From Nostoc sp. S4 (GTDB taxonomy: Bacteria > Cyanobacteriota > Cyanobacteriia > Cyanobacteriales > Nostocaceae), in the NCBI GenBank assembly GCA_029379225.1, contig JAQYWR010000013.1, forward strand, positions 1 through 64,000: a stretch of 64,000 bases of DNA, written 5' to 3'. Under the pieces are notes generated by a model. It was given only the letters and a program-made list of their open reading frames with translations. It did no database searches and had not been told where the DNA came from. The position numbers were made by a program, and so were the translations under genes. This document shows, in pieces, positions 63,018 to 64,000 of the stretch; the first letter of the stretch is position 1, and every line of letters begins with the position of its first letter.

Positions 63018-64000
63018 CTAAAATTGCTGCAAGAATCGCAAATCGCTGGCATACAAACGACGAATATCATCCATTTGATGTAATACCATTGCAAAGCGTT
63101 CTACACCAAAACCGGCTGCAAAACCAGTATAAATTTCTGGGTCGTAACGTACTGCTTTAAGTACATTTGGATCGACCATCCCGCAACCCATCACCTCCAG
63201 CCAGCGGCCATTCCACTGCAAATCCACTTCAGCAGAAGGTTCGGTAAACGGGAAATAACTGGCGCGGAAGCGAATAGGTAACTCGCCAAATATTGTTTGT
63301 AAAAATACCTTAATTGTCCCCTTGAGGTCTGTAAAAGTTAATCCTTCATCAATAGCTAAAAGTTCTATTTGATGGAAAACCGCTGAGTGAGTCGCATCTA
63401 CATTATCTCGCCGATAAACTCGCCCTGGAGCTACAACCCGAATCGGTGGTTCCTCTCTTTCCATGTAGCGAATTTGCACTGATGAGGTATGAGTCCGCAG
63501 CAAATTGCCATCTGGCAGGTAAAAAGTATCCTGCATATCGCGCGCTGGATGGTCAGGGGGGGTGTTGAGCGCCTCGAAATTGTAGTAATCTGTTTCCATC
63601 TCTGGCCCTTGAGCTACGGTGTAGCCCATACTGACAAAGATATCCAGCGCCCGGTCAATAATGCCATTGAGGGGATGAATGCGACCTTGGGGGCGGTAAA
63701 TTCCTGGCATAGTGACATCGAGAGTTTCAGCTTCTAGCTGGGAGCGAATTTGCGCGGCTTCCAAGGTGGCGCGTTGTTGGTCTAGACTAGTTTGCAGGGA
63801 TTCTTTGACTGTATTGGCGATCGCCCCAATTATCGGTCTCTCCTCTGCACTCAGCTGCCCCATACTTCGCAACAGTGCCCCCAGTTCCCCTTTCTTGCCC
63901 AGATAGCTAACTCTGAGTTCCTCTAGGCGTTCTAGGGTATTAGCGGCGGCGATCGCTTGTTCTCCTTGCTGCCGCAGTGCTAAAAGTTGAGCTTCTAAAT
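63018..64000 (-). CDS. pheS: phenylalanine--tRNA ligase alpha subunit (5' end beyond the window)
   Basis: The frame runs off the right edge, so the start codon and the first few residues are missing; 326 residues are visible. It is the catalytic alpha subunit of the (alpha-beta)2 class IIc synthetase. The N-terminal coiled coil ([36 protein letters not shown]) is followed by motif 1 near [19 protein letters not shown]. Motif 2 is [10 protein letters not shown] ... [18 protein letters not shown], the specificity region is [20 protein letters not shown] ([17 protein letters not shown]), and motif 3 is [20 protein letters not shown]. All class II catalytic motifs are intact. Confidence 0.97.
   Translation of the reverse strand, partial: LEAQLLALRQQGEQAIAAANTLERLEELRVSYLGKKGELGALLRSMGQLSAEERPIIGAIANTVKESLQTSLDQQRATLEAAQIRSQLEAETLDVTMPGIYRPQGRIHPLNGIIDRALDIFVSMGYTVAQGPEMETDYYNFEALNTPPDHPARDMQDTFYLPDGNLLRTHTSSVQIRYMEREEPPIRVVAPGRVYRRDNVDATHSAVFHQIELLAIDEGLTFTDLKGTIKVFLQTIFGELPIRFRASYFPFTEPSAEVDLQWNGRWLEVMGCGMVDPNVLKAVRYDPEIYTGFAAGFGVERFAMVLHQMDDIRRLYASDLRFLQQF

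Noticed and set aside
1-64000. CRISPR arrays, rRNA genes, prophage genes or complete insertion sequences.
   Set aside because: None was found; the tandem repeats present are coding repeats or heptamer STRRs.

Overview
The window is chromosomal DNA of a filamentous, probably heterocyst-forming cyanobacterium (Nostocales; a Nostoc, Anabaena, Calothrix or Tolypothrix relative). The evidence is the dense scatter of the HIP1 octamer GCGATCGC, a sucrose synthase of the Anabaena SusA type, cytochrome c6, a group 2 sigma factor, a CHASE2 serine/threonine kinase, XisI-type remnants, DUF4347/Calx-beta giant proteins, heptanucleotide STRR repeats and several families of palindromic repeats.

Layout. 0-2.9 kb: a GT4 glycosyltransferase of the sucrose-phosphate-synthase type on the minus strand, with a long leader that carries a c-di-AMP (ydaO/yuaA-type) riboswitch, followed by repeat-rich DNA. 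2.9-13.2 kb: two giant DUF4347 surface or secreted proteins, each preceded by a copy of the same MITE-like repeat; the second holds seven 342-bp Calx-beta units in register. 13.4-23.8 kb: priA with an in-frame repeat insertion, a group 2 sigma factor, a GNAT acetyltransferase, an xisI remnant, cytochrome c6 (petJ), a TonB-dependent receptor and small genes. 24.4-27.7 kb: a surface-polysaccharide group (WecG/TagA transferase, pyruvyl transferase, MurB-like flavoprotein). 28-41.3 kb: housekeeping and conserved hypothetical genes, two tRNAs (Gln, His), polyphosphate glucokinase, sucrose synthase and a siroheme pair (CbiX-like chelatase plus cobA).

41.4-44.4 kb: a small co-occurring protein next to a metacaspase fused to a formylglycine-generating-enzyme (FGE, C-type-lectin-like) domain. 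The 3' end of the fusion looks like a variable repeat (VR) of a diversity-generating retroelement (DGR). An untranslated, AAC/AAT-rich template-like copy lies about 0.5 kb downstream, separated by a 243-bp element with terminal inverted repeats. No reverse transcriptase is in the window. 44.9-52.6 kb: glutathione reductase, CHASE2-kinase, a NYN/LabA protein, leuA and a SnoaL-like protein.

53-63 kb is accessory and defence-like: a short RecQ; a tight four-gene operon (unknown 209-aa protein, QueC-like PP-loop enzyme, XRE plus degenerate ImmA/IrrE-like protein, PIN-like protein); a prolyl-oligopeptidase; and a translationally coupled DUF262 + MAE_28990-type HEPN pair. The window ends inside pheS. 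The QueC-like operon is the best candidate for an undescribed system; the c-di-AMP riboswitch ahead of a sucrose-biosynthesis gene and the DGR-like VR/TR pair are the next most informative signals.
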